Shown here: positions 23,312 through 32,182 of the stretch, piece by piece
Layout of the letters: every line of letters starts with the position of its first letter
How positions within the stretch are numbered: the first letter of the stretch is position 1
Assembly (NCBI RefSeq): GCF_015350905.1
Contig: NZ_JADKRZ010000001.1
Location: forward strand, 62,001 to 126,000
Source: Curtobacterium sp. VKM Ac-2865
GTDB taxonomy: Bacteria > Actinomycetota > Actinomycetes > Actinomycetales > Microbacteriaceae
Reading direction: 5' to 3'
Length of the DNA: 64,000 nucleotides
The notes under the pieces: generated by a model
The model's database searches: none
Told to the model about the DNA's origin: nothing
Seen by the model: the letters and a program-made list of their open reading frames with translations, nothing else
Made by a program: the position numbers and the translations under genes

Positions 23312-24754
23312 GTGTCGAACACAGCAACCGGGCACGGAGAAGACCGTGCGTTCAAGGGGAAGGTGACCCTCTTCGCCATCGCGGCGGCCGTGGGTGGCTT
23401 CCTCTTCGGATTCGACTCGTCCGTGATCAACGGCGCGGTCGAGGCCATCAAGGGCGAGTTCGACCTGTCGGAGGGCGCCAGCGGCTTCGCGGTCGCGTCC
23501 GCCCTCATCGGGTGTGCGTTCGGCGCCTACTTCGCCGGCCGTCTCGCTGACCGTTGGGGTCGCACCCGGGTGATGTTCTGGGCAGCCGTGCTGTTCTTCG
23601 TCTCCTCGATCGGCTCGGGCTTCGCGTTCGCCACGTGGGACTTCGTCCTGTGGCGCCTCATCGGTGGTCTCGGCATCGGCACCGCGTCGGTCATCGCCCC
23701 CGCGTACATCTCCGAGGTCTCCCCGAAGGCGATCCGTGGGCGGCTGGCCTCGTTCCAGCAGCTCGCGATCACGCTCGGCATCTTCGCCGCCCTGCTCTCC
23801 GACCAGTTCTTCGCAGTCACTGCTGGCAGCGCGTCGGCCGAGGTCGCCGGTCTGCCGGCCTGGCGCTGGATGTTCCTGGTCGGCGTGATCCCGTCGATCG
23901 TCTACGGCATCCTGGCGATCACGCTGCCGGAGTCGCCGCGCTACCTGCTCACGAAGGGCCGCAAGGACGACGCCCGCGAGGTCATGACGAAGATCGTGCC
24001 GCGCGACACCGTGAACACGAGCCTGGAGGAGATCCAGGACGGCATCGAGAAGGAAGCCAACGAGAAGAAGGGCTCCATCCGCGGCAACCGCTTCGGCCTG
24101 CAGCCCATCGTCTGGGTCGGCATCATCCTGGCCGTGCTGCAGCAGTTCGTCGGCATCAACGTGATCTTCTACTACTCGACCACCCTCTGGCAGGCCGTCG
24201 GGTTCAAGGAGGGCGACTCGTTCCTCATCTCGACGATCACCTCGGTGGTCAACGTCGCGGTGACGTTCATCGCGATCTTCCTGGTGGACAAGGTCGGTCG
24301 CAAACCGCTCCTGGTCGCCGGCTCCGCGGGCATGTTCGTCTCGCTCGCCATGGTCGCCATCGCCTTCTCGCAGTCCGTGATGGTCGACGGTTCACCGAGC
24401 CTGCCGGGTGCCTGGGGCATCATCGCGCTGATCTTCGCGAACCTCTTCGTCGTCTCGTTCGGCGCCACGTGGGGTCCGCTCATGTGGGTGCTCCTCGGCG
24501 AGATGTTCCCGAACCGCATCCGTGCGACCGCGCTCGGCATCGGGTCGGCCGCCAACTGGGTCGCGAACTTCATCGTCACGATCTCGTTCCCGGTCCTGTC
24601 GGGCTTCAACCTCACCGTCACGTACGGCATCTACGCGCTGTTCGCCCTCATCTCGTTCTTCTTCGTGATCGCGAAGATCCCCGAGACCAAGGGCCGCTCG
24701 CTCGAGGAGATGGGCATCTCCGCCGAGGGGGAGACGAGCGCCGCGAAGGCCTAG
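23312..24754 (+). CDS. MFS sugar porter (xylose/galactose:H+ symporter type)
   Basis: This 480-residue, 12-helix major facilitator of the sugar porter family imports a sugar with protons. Signatures are GFLFGFDSSVINGA in helix 1, GRLADRWGRTRV, the PESPRYL motif after helix 6, LQQFVGINVIFYYS in helix 7, VDKVGRKPLLV and PETKGRSLEEM at the end. The GTG at 23312 has CCAGGAGC upstream. It interrupts the usual M23-rpsB neighbourhood. The exact sugar is not readable. Confidence 0.93.
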   Translation: MSNTATGHGEDRAFKGKVTLFAIAAAVGGFLFGFDSSVINGAVEAIKGEFDLSEGASGFAVASALIGCAFGAYFAGRLADRWGRTRVMFWAAVLFFVSSIGSGFAFATWDFVLWRLIGGLGIGTASVIAPAYISEVSPKAIRGRLASFQQLAITLGIFAALLSDQFFAVTAGSASAEVAGLPAWRWMFLVGVIPSIVYGILAITLPESPRYLLTKGRKDDAREVMTKIVPRDTVNTSLEEIQDGIEKEANEKKGSIRGNRFGLQPIVWVGIILAVLQQFVGINVIFYYSTTLWQAVGFKEGDSFLISTITSVVNVAVTFIAIFLVDKVGRKPLLVAGSAGMFVSLAMVAIAFSQSVMVDGSPSLPGAWGIIALIFANLFVVSFGATWGPLMWVLLGEMFPNRIRATALGIGSAANWVANFIVTISFPVLSGFNLTVTYGIYALFALISFFFVIAKIPETKGRSLEEMGISAEGETSAAKA

Positions 24755-24766
24755 TCACCACAGCCT

Positions 24767-24810
24767 GGAGGCACGGTGCGGGTCCGACCCGCACCGTGCC
24801 TCCTTTCTGT
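24767..24810 (+). terminator. Rho-independent terminator after the sugar porter
   Basis: A 17-base perfect stem (24767-24783 with 24787-24803), GGAGGCACGGTGCGGGT and complement around CCG, is followed by TTTCTGTT. It begins 12 bases after the stop. The GGAGGC/GCCTCC start resembles family A but here has a real T-tail. Confidence 0.88.
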
Positions 24811-24921
24811 TAGCATTTCTCCAGCAGCGCGCCGTGGCGCGCTGACTTCGCGTGTCCACGCAACACACCCGATCATCGGTCCCGTTCTCACGAGCGGGCG
24901 GTCGCGTGTCAGGGCACCAGG

Positions 24922-24944
24922 GACCACGACCTCCGGTCGTGGTC
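24922..24944 (+). promoter_or_regulatory. Hairpin in the rpsB leader
   Basis: GACCACGACC and its complement GGTCGTGGTC form a 10-base stem with a TCC loop, 62 bases before rpsB. S2 operons are autoregulated in other bacteria, so a regulatory leader is plausible, but this hairpin matches no leader structure that I can name. Confidence 0.4.
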
Positions 24945-25006
24945 GACACAACCGCACCAGGTGCACGGTCATGCCGTGCGCCGAGAAGCCAGAAGGAGGA
25001 CGGCAC

Positions 25007-25933
25007 ATGGCCGTCGTCACCATCCGCCAGCTGCTCGACAGCGGCGTCCACTTCGGACACCAGACCCGTCGGTGGAACCCGAAGGTGAAGCGATTCATCC
25101 TCGCCGAGCGCTCGGGCATCCACATCATCGACCTCCAGCAGTCGCTGGCCTTCATCGACCGCGCGTACGACTTCGTCAAGGAGACGGTCTCGCACGGTGG
25201 CACGATCCTCTTCGTCGGCACCAAGAAGCAGGCGCAGGGCTCCATCGCCGAGCAGGCGACCCGCGTCGGCCAGCCGTACGTCAACCAGCGTTGGCTCGGC
25301 GGTCTGCTCACGAACTTCCAGACGGTGTCCAAGCGCCTCGCGCGCATGAAGGAGCTCGAGGAGCTCGACTTCGACGACACCACGAAGGGCTTCACGAAGA
25401 AGGAGCTCCTCATCAAGAAGCGCGAGCTGGACAAGCTCCACAAGACCCTCGGCGGCATCCGCAACCTCACGCGGACCCCGAGCGCGCTCTGGATCGTCGA
25501 CACGAAGAAGGAGCACCTCGCCGTCGACGAGGCGCAGAAGCTCGGGATCCCGGTCATCGGCATCCTCGACACCAACTGCGACCCCGACGAGATCACGTAC
25601 CCGATCCCGGGCAACGACGACGCGATCCGCTCCGTCGGCCTGCTGACCCGCATCATCGCGGACGCCGCAGCCGAGGGCCTCAAGACCCGCCACAACGGTG
25701 GCGACGACGACGAGGCCACCGAGCCGCTCGCCGAGTGGGAGCAGGAGCTCCTCGGTGGCGACAGCGCGACCCCGTCCGCCGAGGCCGCCCCTGAGGGCAG
25801 CACGGTCGAGGAGAACAACGCCGACGCGCAGGTCGCGGACAAGGCGATCGGTGACCCGATCCCCGACGCCGCCAAGAACGCCGAGCCGACCGCCGAGGCC
25901 GAGGCCGCTGCGGAGACCACCCCCGCCGAGTGA
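25007..25933 (+). CDS. rpsB: 30S ribosomal protein S2
   Basis: The 308-residue S2 has the family signatures [45 protein letters not shown] and [20 protein letters not shown]. Residues beyond about 235 form an acidic Ala/Glu-rich tail that is common in actinobacteria. AGAAGGAGGA sits 6 bases before ATG 25007. It starts the rpsB-tsf unit. Confidence 0.97.
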   Translation: MAVVTIRQLLDSGVHFGHQTRRWNPKVKRFILAERSGIHIIDLQQSLAFIDRAYDFVKETVSHGGTILFVGTKKQAQGSIAEQATRVGQPYVNQRWLGGLLTNFQTVSKRLARMKELEELDFDDTTKGFTKKELLIKKRELDKLHKTLGGIRNLTRTPSALWIVDTKKEHLAVDEAQKLGIPVIGILDTNCDPDEITYPIPGNDDAIRSVGLLTRIIADAAAEGLKTRHNGGDDDEATEPLAEWEQELLGGDSATPSAEAAPEGSTVEENNADAQVADKAIGDPIPDAAKNAEPTAEAEAAAETTPAE

Positions 25934-25938
25934 GTCCC

Positions 25939-25972
25939 CGAGGGCGCCGGGCCACACGGCCCGGCGCCCTCG
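25939..25972 (+). terminator. Strong GC hairpin between rpsB and tsf
   Basis: Fifteen-base perfect arms CGAGGGCGCCGGGCC and complement surround an ACAC loop, 5 bases after rpsB. There is no T-tail, so partial termination or mRNA processing between rpsB and tsf is more likely than full termination. Confidence 0.6.
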
Positions 25973-26020
25973 ACTCCGCTCGATCCCCACACACGCACAG
26001 TCCAGAAAGGACGCCAGCCA

Positions 26021-26848
26021 ATGGCAAACTTCACCGCACAGGACGTGAAGAAGCTCCGCGAGGACCTCGGGGCCGGCATGATGGACGCGAAGAACGCGCT
26101 CGTCGAGGCCGACGGCGACTACGACAAGGCCGTCGAGCTGCTCCGCATCAAGGGTGCCAAGGCCGTCGCCAAGCGCGATGACCGTGCCACCTCCGAGGGC
26201 GTCGTCGTCGCGACCGCCGACAACGGTGCCGCCACCGTCGTCGAGCTGGCCAGCGAGACCGACTTCGTCGCGAAGAACGAGAAGTTCACCACCCTCGCCG
26301 ACAAGGTCCTCGCCGCGGTCGCCGCTGCGAACGCCACCGACGTCGCGTCCGCCAACCAGGCCCCGCTCGACGGCAAGACCGTCCTCGAGGTCGTCAACGA
26401 GAACGCGGCTGCGCTCGGCGAGAAGCTCGAGGTCCGCACGGTCCGCCGTGTCGAGGGCTCCTCCTTCGAGATCTACCTGCACAAGACGAGCCAGGACCTG
26501 CCGCCGCAGATCGCCGTCGTCGTCGCCTACGAGGGCGACAACGCCGCCGAGGCCCGCTCGATCGCGCAGCACGTCGCGTTCGCGAACCCGACGTACCTGA
26601 CGCGCGACGAGGTCCCGGCCGACGAGATCGCCAAGGAGCGTGCCACCGTCGAGGCGATCACGCGCGAGGAGGGCAAGCCCGAGGCCGCCCTCCCGAAGAT
26701 CGTCGAGGGCCGGGTGAACGCCTACATCAAGCAGGTGTCGCTCCTCGACCAGGACTACGCGAAGGACAACAAGATCTCCGTCGCGAAGGCCGCGTCCAAC
26801 GCCGGCATCACGATCCAGGGCTTCGCCCGCGTCAAGGTCGGCGCGTAA
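26021..26848 (+). CDS. tsf: Elongation factor Ts
   Basis: EF-Ts exchanges GDP on EF-Tu. The 275-residue protein starts FTAQDVKKLREDLGAGMMDAKNALVEADGDYDKA, followed by the ETDFVAKNEKF signature and the dimerisation core. The RBS AGAAAGGA precedes ATG 26021. A typical terminator follows. Confidence 0.97.
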   Translation: MANFTAQDVKKLREDLGAGMMDAKNALVEADGDYDKAVELLRIKGAKAVAKRDDRATSEGVVVATADNGAATVVELASETDFVAKNEKFTTLADKVLAAVAAANATDVASANQAPLDGKTVLEVVNENAAALGEKLEVRTVRRVEGSSFEIYLHKTSQDLPPQIAVVVAYEGDNAAEARSIAQHVAFANPTYLTRDEVPADEIAKERATVEAITREEGKPEAALPKIVEGRVNAYIKQVSLLDQDYAKDNKISVAKAASNAGITIQGFARVKVGA

Positions 26849-26858
26849 CGAACCCGTG

Positions 26859-26898
26859 ACGGGGCCAGGAACCACATCGGTTCCTGGCCCCGTTTTCG
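26859..26898 (+). terminator. Rho-independent terminator after tsf
   Basis: Fifteen-base perfect arms ACGGGGCCAGGAACC and complement (26859-26873 with 26879-26893) end in TTTTC, 10 bases after the tsf stop. Confidence 0.9.
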
Positions 26899-26999
26899 CG
26901 CACTGTGGCGCGTGACCGGCCTGGAGGCTCCACCTGCCTCCGCCGGACCGGCTGCGGCCGGGTAGATTCCCACGAGACATTCGACGAAGGGTGCGACAC

Positions 27000-27719
27000 A
27001 TGACCGACGAGACGACCGGACGCCGACGAGTCCTGCTGAAGCTCTCCGGAGAGGCCTTCGGCGCCGGCTCCCTGGGGGTCAACCCCGACGTCATCGCCAC
27101 CATCGCCAAGCAGATCGCCGAGGCCGCGCGCGAGGTCGAGGTCGCGATCGTCGTCGGCGGTGGCAACTTCTTCCGCGGTGCCGAGCTGTCGCAGCGGGGC
27201 ATGGACCGCGGCCGTGCCGACTACATGGGCATGCTCGGGACGGTCATGAACGCCCTGGCGCTGCAGGACTTCCTCGAGCAGGCCGGCGCCGCCACCCGTG
27301 TGCAGTCCGCGATCAGCATGACCCAGGTCGCCGAGCCGTACATCCCGCGGCGCGCCGAGCGGCACCTCGAGAAGGGCCGGGTCGTCATCTTCGGCGCCGG
27401 TGCCGGGCTGCCCTACTTCTCCACCGACACCGTCGCTGCCCAGCGTGCGCTCGAGATCGGCGCGACCGAGGTCCTCGTCGCCAAGAACGGCGTCGACGGC
27501 GTGTACTCCGCCGACCCGAAGAAGGACCCGACCGCCGAGAAGCTGCGCCACGTGACGTACCAGGACGCCCTGCTGCAGGGGCTCAAGGTCGTGGACGCCA
27601 CCGCGTTCTCGCTCTGCATGGACAACGGCATGCCGATGCACGTCTTCGGCATGGAGGGCGAGGGCAACGTCGCCGCCGCCATCCGGGGCGAGCGCATCGG
27701 CACCGTGGTCAGCAACTGA
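27000..27719 (+). CDS. pyrH: UMP kinase
   Basis: Phosphorylates UMP to UDP in pyrimidine nucleotide synthesis. The 239-residue hexameric amino-acid-kinase-fold enzyme shows [36 protein letters not shown] and [16 protein letters not shown]. The ATG at 27000 follows GAAGGGTG; a TAGATT -10 candidate lies at 26963-26968. Standard neighbour of tsf and frr. Confidence 0.97.
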   Translation: MTDETTGRRRVLLKLSGEAFGAGSLGVNPDVIATIAKQIAEAAREVEVAIVVGGGNFFRGAELSQRGMDRGRADYMGMLGTVMNALALQDFLEQAGAATRVQSAISMTQVAEPYIPRRAERHLEKGRVVIFGAGAGLPYFSTDTVAAQRALEIGATEVLVAKNGVDGVYSADPKKDPTAEKLRHVTYQDALLQGLKVVDATAFSLCMDNGMPMHVFGMEGEGNVAAAIRGERIGTVVSN

Positions 27720-27765
27720 CCCGAGCGCCTGACTAGACTCGACGACGTACCGAAGGAGAACCACC

Positions 27766-28320
27766 GTGATCAGTGATGTCATGACCGACGCGACCGCGAA
27801 GATGGCGAAGGCCGTCGAGGTCGCCAAGGACGACTTCGCCACCGTCCGAACCGGGCGCATCAACGCCGCGCTCTTCCAGAAGATCCCGGTCGACTACTAC
27901 GGCTCGCCGACGCCGCTCGCGCAGCTGGCGTCCCTCCAGACGCCCGAAGCGCGCACGCTCATCGTGACGCCTTACGACAAGACGGCGCTGAAGGAGATCG
28001 AGCGGTCCATCGCGACCTTCCCGAACCTCGGTGCCAGCCCGACGAACGACGGCGAGATCGTCCGCGTGACGATCCCGGAGCTCACCCAGGACCGCCGCAA
28101 GGAGTTCGTGAAGCTCGTGCGCGGCAAGGGCGAGGACCACAAGGTCGTCATCCGCAACATCCGCCGCAAGGCCAAGGACGACCTCGAGGCCCTCAAGGGG
28201 GAGGTCTCCGACGACGACATCGCCCGCGGCGACAAGGACCTCGACGCCCTGACGAAGAAGCACGTCGACCTGATCGACGAGTCGCTGAAGAAGAAGGAAG
28301 CCGAACTCCTCGAGGTCTGA
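27766..28320 (+). CDS. frr: Ribosome recycling factor
   Basis: Splits post-termination ribosomes with EF-G. The 184-residue protein carries [45 protein letters not shown] and the C-terminal helix ending EAELLEV. The GTG at 27766 has GAAGGAG upstream, and TAGACT (27734-27739) is a likely -10 box. The stop overlaps the cdsA start (TGATG). Confidence 0.97.
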   Translation: MISDVMTDATAKMAKAVEVAKDDFATVRTGRINAALFQKIPVDYYGSPTPLAQLASLQTPEARTLIVTPYDKTALKEIERSIATFPNLGASPTNDGEIVRVTIPELTQDRRKEFVKLVRGKGEDHKVVIRNIRRKAKDDLEALKGEVSDDDIARGDKDLDALTKKHVDLIDESLKKKEAELLEV

Positions 28321-29339
28321 TGCGGCGTCACGACGAGGGCGCTGACCGCCCGACAGCAGATGACCCCCGCCCGCCGGCGAAGGGTCTCCGGCAGGACTTC
28401 GATGCCAGGGCCCGCGCCGCGCGGACGGACTTCGAGGCCCAGCTCCGCCAGGGCCGGGCGTCGTTCGACGCGCGCCGCGCCTCGTTCGACGCCCGGAACG
28501 AGGCACTGACCGCCCGCACCGGTCGGAACCTGCCCGCCGCGATCGCGATCGCGCTGGCGTTCGCCGTCGTGATGCTCGGGTCGCTGCTGCTCTGGACCCC
28601 GTCGTTCATGGTCGTCGCCGCGTTCCTGCTCGGCTTCGGCGTGTGGGAGCTCGCAGGGGCCATGCGCTTCGCCGGGCGTGACGTCCCGCGGATCCCGAGC
28701 GTCGCCACCGCGGTCGCGATGGTGCCGGCGGCGTTCCTCGGCGGCCAGGTCCAGGCGCTCTTCACGATCCTCGGCGGCATCGTCCTGATCTCGGTCTGGC
28801 GTCTGGTCGAGGTCGCGGTCGCGCGCCCTCGGCCGTCCAGGGGCAACGTGGTCCGTGACCTGACCAACGGGCTGTTCGTCCAGGCCTACGTCACGCTCCT
28901 CGGCGCGTGCGTGGTCCTCCTGTCGGGGCTCGAACGCGGCAACTTCTGGGTGGTCGGCTTCATCCTCGTCGTCGTCGCGGTCGACACCGGGGCGTACGCC
29001 ACCGGGCTCAACCTCGGCAAGCACCCGATGGCGCCGCGGATCAGCCCGAAGAAGACGTGGGAGGGCTTCGCCGGCTCCGTCGCTGCCAGCATCGTCATGG
29101 GCATCCTGGTGTCCTGGCTCATGCTCGACATGCCCTGGTGGTTCGGGATCATCCTCGGCGTGCTCATCTCCGGGTCCGCCACGCTCGGCGACCTGACCGA
29201 GTCGATGATCAAGCGCGACCTCGGCATCAAGGACATCTCGTCGTTCCTGCCGGGCCACGGCGGCCTGCTCGACCGCATCGACAGCATCCTGCCGTCCGCG
29301 GCGGTCGGTTACGTGCTCTACCTCATCGTGAACCACTGA
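28320..29339 (+). CDS. cdsA: Phosphatidate cytidylyltransferase
   Basis: Makes CDP-diacylglycerol for phospholipid synthesis. The 339-residue protein has a hydrophilic N-terminal extension of about 65 residues with a repeated FDAR motif, then about eight membrane helices. The signature at the end combines SMIKRDLGIKD with LPGHGGLLDRIDS. ATG 28320 overlaps the frr stop by one base, so the two are coupled. Confidence 0.95.
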   Translation: MRRHDEGADRPTADDPRPPAKGLRQDFDARARAARTDFEAQLRQGRASFDARRASFDARNEALTARTGRNLPAAIAIALAFAVVMLGSLLLWTPSFMVVAAFLLGFGVWELAGAMRFAGRDVPRIPSVATAVAMVPAAFLGGQVQALFTILGGIVLISVWRLVEVAVARPRPSRGNVVRDLTNGLFVQAYVTLLGACVVLLSGLERGNFWVVGFILVVVAVDTGAYATGLNLGKHPMAPRISPKKTWEGFAGSVAASIVMGILVSWLMLDMPWWFGIILGVLISGSATLGDLTESMIKRDLGIKDISSFLPGHGGLLDRIDSILPSAAVGYVLYLIVNH

Positions 29340-29412
29340 CCTGTCCGCGGTGACGGCTCCGGCCCCCGCGCGTCCAGCGGGTCCCAGGGTGGTGTGCTGG
29401 CAGAATGTCGCC

Positions 29413-29961
29413 GTGTCCACGACCTTCCCGACAACTCCCCGCTCGGTCCTCGGCTACGACGTCGACGAGGTCGACCGTTTCCTCGAGGACGCCCGCCGCG
29501 CCTACACCGCGAACGACAGCGCCCCGGGGCTCGAGGCCGCGAAGATCCGTGCGACCGCCTTCTCGATGAAGAAGGGCGGCTACTCGACCCAGCACGTGGA
29601 CGCCGCGCTCGAACGGCTCGAGGACGCCTTCGCCGCCCGGGAGCGCGAGCGCGAGATCGCCGACGTCGGGCAGAAGACCTGGTACGCCGACGCCCGCACC
29701 AAGGCGTCCGACGTGGTCGAGCGCCTCGAGCGTCCCGACGGCCAGCGGTTCCACCGCGTGAACGTCCTGGCCACGGGATACCACCCGAAGGACGTCGACG
29801 CGTTCGCGAAGCGGCTGGGCGGCTACTTCCGCGAGGGCAAGCCGCTGAGCCTGACCGAGGTGCGGTCGATCGTGTTCCGCCCGAAGCACGGCGGGTACCG
29901 CGAGGCCCAGGTGGACGCGCTCCTCGACGCCGTCGTCGAGGTCATGCTCGCCGTCCGCTGA
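29413..29961 (+). CDS. DivIVA-domain protein with duplicated module
   Basis: This 182-residue protein contains two related units. The first has LGYDVDEVDRFLEDARRAY with FSMKKGGYSTQHVDAALERL. The second has TGYHPKDVDAFAKRLGGYF with FRPKHGGYREAQVDALLDAV. These match the DivI1A-type domain pair of actinobacteria, linked to growth-pole or septum proteins. The GTG at 29413 has CAGAAT 6 bases upstream, so it is probably leaderless. An upstream in-frame start would add 21 unconserved residues. Confidence 0.8.
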   Translation: MSTTFPTTPRSVLGYDVDEVDRFLEDARRAYTANDSAPGLEAAKIRATAFSMKKGGYSTQHVDAALERLEDAFAAREREREIADVGQKTWYADARTKASDVVERLERPDGQRFHRVNVLATGYHPKDVDAFAKRLGGYFREGKPLSLTEVRSIVFRPKHGGYREAQVDALLDAVVEVMLAVR

Positions 29962-30012
29962 CCGATCGCGACGCGCTGGCGCCAGGTGCTTCGCTTTCCG
30001 TGATCGTTCCGT

Positions 30013-30018
30013 TATCCT
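30013..30018 (+). promoter_or_regulatory. -10 box TATCCT before the transglycosylase-like gene
   Basis: TATCCT ends 10 bases before ATG 30029, and no Shine-Dalgarno site is present. Leaderless-type promoter. Confidence 0.4.
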
Positions 30019-30028
30019 GGTCAGACTC

Positions 30029-31021
30029 ATGGGCAGGCACACGGCAGATCTCAGCTCCGACCGCGCATCCCGGCAGCACCTCGACGACCAGGTCGTCAGT
30101 GAGCGCCGCGCGGCACTGAACCGAACCCGCACAGCGGAGACCCCGGTGCAGTCGGTGGACCCGACCGCAGCGACTCCGGTGCAGCACGGCCAGACTCCCG
30201 CGCCCGTCGCGCCGAAGTCGGTCGCGGCGAACCGCGTCAGCCCGGCGACGCCGTCGGACCCGCGCGTCGTCAAGCAGCGCCGCGGTGCCGTGGCCCGCAC
30301 GAGCCCGAAGAACCGCATCGCCCCGCAGGCGCGTCGCACCGCAACGGACGCCACGCTCAACGGCTTCATGCGTCGTCGCTCGAACGTGCCCGCGCTCTCC
30401 TTCTTCGCCGTCGCCCTGCTGGCATGCGGCTCGCTGTTCAACCCGCTGCAGGCCGACGTCGCCCAGGCCGCCGTCGACACGCCGGTGCTCACCAAGGCCC
30501 CCGCGGCGCCGCAGCAGTTCAGCGCGCACGGCACGTACGCCGCCTTCGACGTCACCCGCGACGGCTACGAGATCATCAAGCCCGTGCCGAAGAAGGTCGT
30601 CAAGCCCGCGCCGGCCGCGACCGCGACGGACACCACGACGACGACCGACGCCGCGAAGCCCGCGTCCGCCGCTGCGGTCACCCCGTCGAACAGCATCGCC
30701 GCCGTCGCCGCGACGCCCGACCCGGGCAGCGCGCAGTCGATCGCGCTCGAGCTCGTCACTGCCCGCGGATGGGGCAACGACCAGTACAGCTGCCTCGTCT
30801 CCCTGTGGAACAAGGAGTCGGGCTGGCGCGTCAACGCCTACAACCCGAGCGGCGCCTACGGCATCCCGCAGGCGCTTCCGGGCAGCAAGATGGCGACCGC
30901 CGGTGCCGACTGGCAGACGAACCCCGCCACGCAGATCACCTGGGGCCTGAACTACATCTCCGGCGTATACGGCACCCCGTGTGGCGCCTGGGGTCACAGC
31001 CAGTCCTTCAACTGGTACTGA
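30029..31021 (+). CDS. Lytic transglycosylase-like (SLT) envelope protein
   Basis: This 330-residue protein has an unusual layout. About 115 residues of basic, Ala/Thr/Pro-rich sequence precede one membrane helix (PALSFFAVALLACGSL, about residues 118-135). A Pro/Ala/Thr linker then leads to a C-terminal SLT-like domain with SCLVSLWNKESGWRVNAYNP, SGAYGIPQALPG and WGLNYI. The Glu in NKESGW is the catalytic candidate. It probably acts on peptidoglycan outside the membrane. The long cytoplasmic N-terminus is not part of known transglycosylases. Confidence 0.8.
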   Translation: MGRHTADLSSDRASRQHLDDQVVSERRAALNRTRTAETPVQSVDPTAATPVQHGQTPAPVAPKSVAANRVSPATPSDPRVVKQRRGAVARTSPKNRIAPQARRTATDATLNGFMRRRSNVPALSFFAVALLACGSLFNPLQADVAQAAVDTPVLTKAPAAPQQFSAHGTYAAFDVTRDGYEIIKPVPKKVVKPAPAATATDTTTTTDAAKPASAAAVTPSNSIAAVAATPDPGSAQSIALELVTARGWGNDQYSCLVSLWNKESGWRVNAYNPSGAYGIPQALPGSKMATAGADWQTNPATQITWGLNYISGVYGTPCGAWGHSQSFNWY

Positions 31022-31037
31022 TCGGCAGCCCCCGCCA

Positions 31038-31355
31038 ATGCCGCGCAGCAACCGGCCGCGGCGTCCGAAGGGGCGAGCCGACGGCGCTCGGGTCGAGGAC
31101 GTCGAGGAACCGTTCGGTCTCGACCGACTCATGAGCGGCTGGAAGCGGACGGAAGTCCGCCGCGGCCGAGAGTACGCCGTGCAGCCGATCTCGACAACGT
31201 CCGCGCAGAAGGAGTACCTCTGCCCGGGCTGCGGGCTGACCATCGAGCCCGGCGTCGCGCACGTGGTGGTCTGGCGCGCTGACGGCGTCCTCGGCGACGC
31301 TGCCGACCTCGCGTCCCGCCGGCACTGGCACAACCACTGCTGGAGGACGGCATGA
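31038..31355 (+). CDS. Small protein with CPGC...HWHxxC metal-site motif
   Basis: This 105-residue basic protein carries CPGCG near residue 72 and RRHWHNHCW near the end, a likely zinc site. Homologues in actinobacteria are often labelled 'ATP/GTP-binding protein', but I see no P-loop and do not support that name. It overlaps the following hydrolase by ATGA, so the two are co-translated. No clear RBS is seen before ATG 31038. Confidence 0.7.
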   Translation: MPRSNRPRRPKGRADGARVEDVEEPFGLDRLMSGWKRTEVRRGREYAVQPISTTSAQKEYLCPGCGLTIEPGVAHVVVWRADGVLGDAADLASRRHWHNHCWRTA

Positions 31356-32107
31356 CGGACGCCCCCGACCCGACCACCACGGACACCGAGATCCGGTCGG
31401 CCACGGTGCTGCCCGCCGTCCGCACCGACATCGAGCTCGTCACCGACGACCACCTCACCCTGGTGGGCGAGCTGGCCGAGCCGCAGGGCCGATCCGCGCG
31501 CGGCACGATCGTCACCCTGCACCCGCTGCCCACCGCGCAGGGATTCATGGACTCGCACGTCCTGAAGAAGGCGGCGGCTCGGCTCCCGGAACTCGCCGAC
31601 ATCGCGGTGCTCCGCTTCAACTTCCGCTCGGCGACCTCCCCGCGCGGCACGTCCGAGGGGACCTTCGGCGAGGGCGTCTCCGAGGGCTTCGACCTCCGCG
31701 CCGCCGTCGCTGACGTCGCCGCCCGCGGGCTGCCGACGCCGTGGCTCGTCGGGTGGTCCTTCGGCACCGAGGTGATCCTCAAGCACGCACGCGAACACGT
31801 CGAAGCCGGCACCGTCGCCGGGGTCGTCCTGCTCTCGCCGCCGCTGCACCGGACGAGCGACGACGAGCTCGCCCGCTGGGCCGCCGTCGACGTGCCCGTG
31901 GTGGCACTCGTCCCGGAGCACGACGACTTCCTGCAGCCCGACGCCGCCGCCCGGCGGTTCGCCGTCGCACCGAACGTCCGTGTCGTGCCGGTGCCCGGTG
32001 CGAAGCACCTGTGGGTGGGGGAGCGGTACGTCCGCGTCGTCCTCGACGCCGTCGCGGACCTGGTGGTCCCTGGGACGGCGCCACTGCCGACACACTGGCC
32101 GCGATGA
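31352..32107 (+). CDS. Alpha/beta hydrolase
   Basis: This 251-residue hydrolase has the nucleophile elbow GWSFGTE (Ser about residue 133), an acidic residue in ALVPEHDDFLQP and a His in GAKHLWVGE. HPLPTAQGFMD near residue 52 and NFRSATSPRGTSEG resemble the dienelactone-hydrolase/YsgA-type serine hydrolases. The substrate is unknown. It starts by ATGA overlap with the small Cys/His protein. Confidence 0.85.
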   Translation: MTDAPDPTTTDTEIRSATVLPAVRTDIELVTDDHLTLVGELAEPQGRSARGTIVTLHPLPTAQGFMDSHVLKKAAARLPELADIAVLRFNFRSATSPRGTSEGTFGEGVSEGFDLRAAVADVAARGLPTPWLVGWSFGTEVILKHAREHVEAGTVAGVVLLSPPLHRTSDDELARWAAVDVPVVALVPEHDDFLQPDAAARRFAVAPNVRVVPVPGAKHLWVGERYVRVVLDAVADLVVPGTAPLPTHWPR

Positions 32108-32143
32108 GCACCTGATCACCTGATCGCCTGATCAGCGTGGGCC

Positions 32144-32174
32144 GACCTGGAGGACCGGGTCGAGCCTCCAGGTC
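32144..32174. terminator. Inverted repeat between convergent genes
   Basis: GACCTGGAGG (32144-32153) pairs with CCTCCAGGTC (32165-32174) across an 11-base loop. It sits between the stop codons of the hydrolase and the coiled-coil gene and can act for both. Confidence 0.6.
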
Positions 32175-32182
32175 GGGTCGCC

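Noticed and set aside
31038-31355. 'ATP/GTP-binding protein' label for the small Cys/His protein
   Set aside because: No P-loop or other nucleotide-binding motif is visible; the Cys/His pattern suggests a metal site instead.
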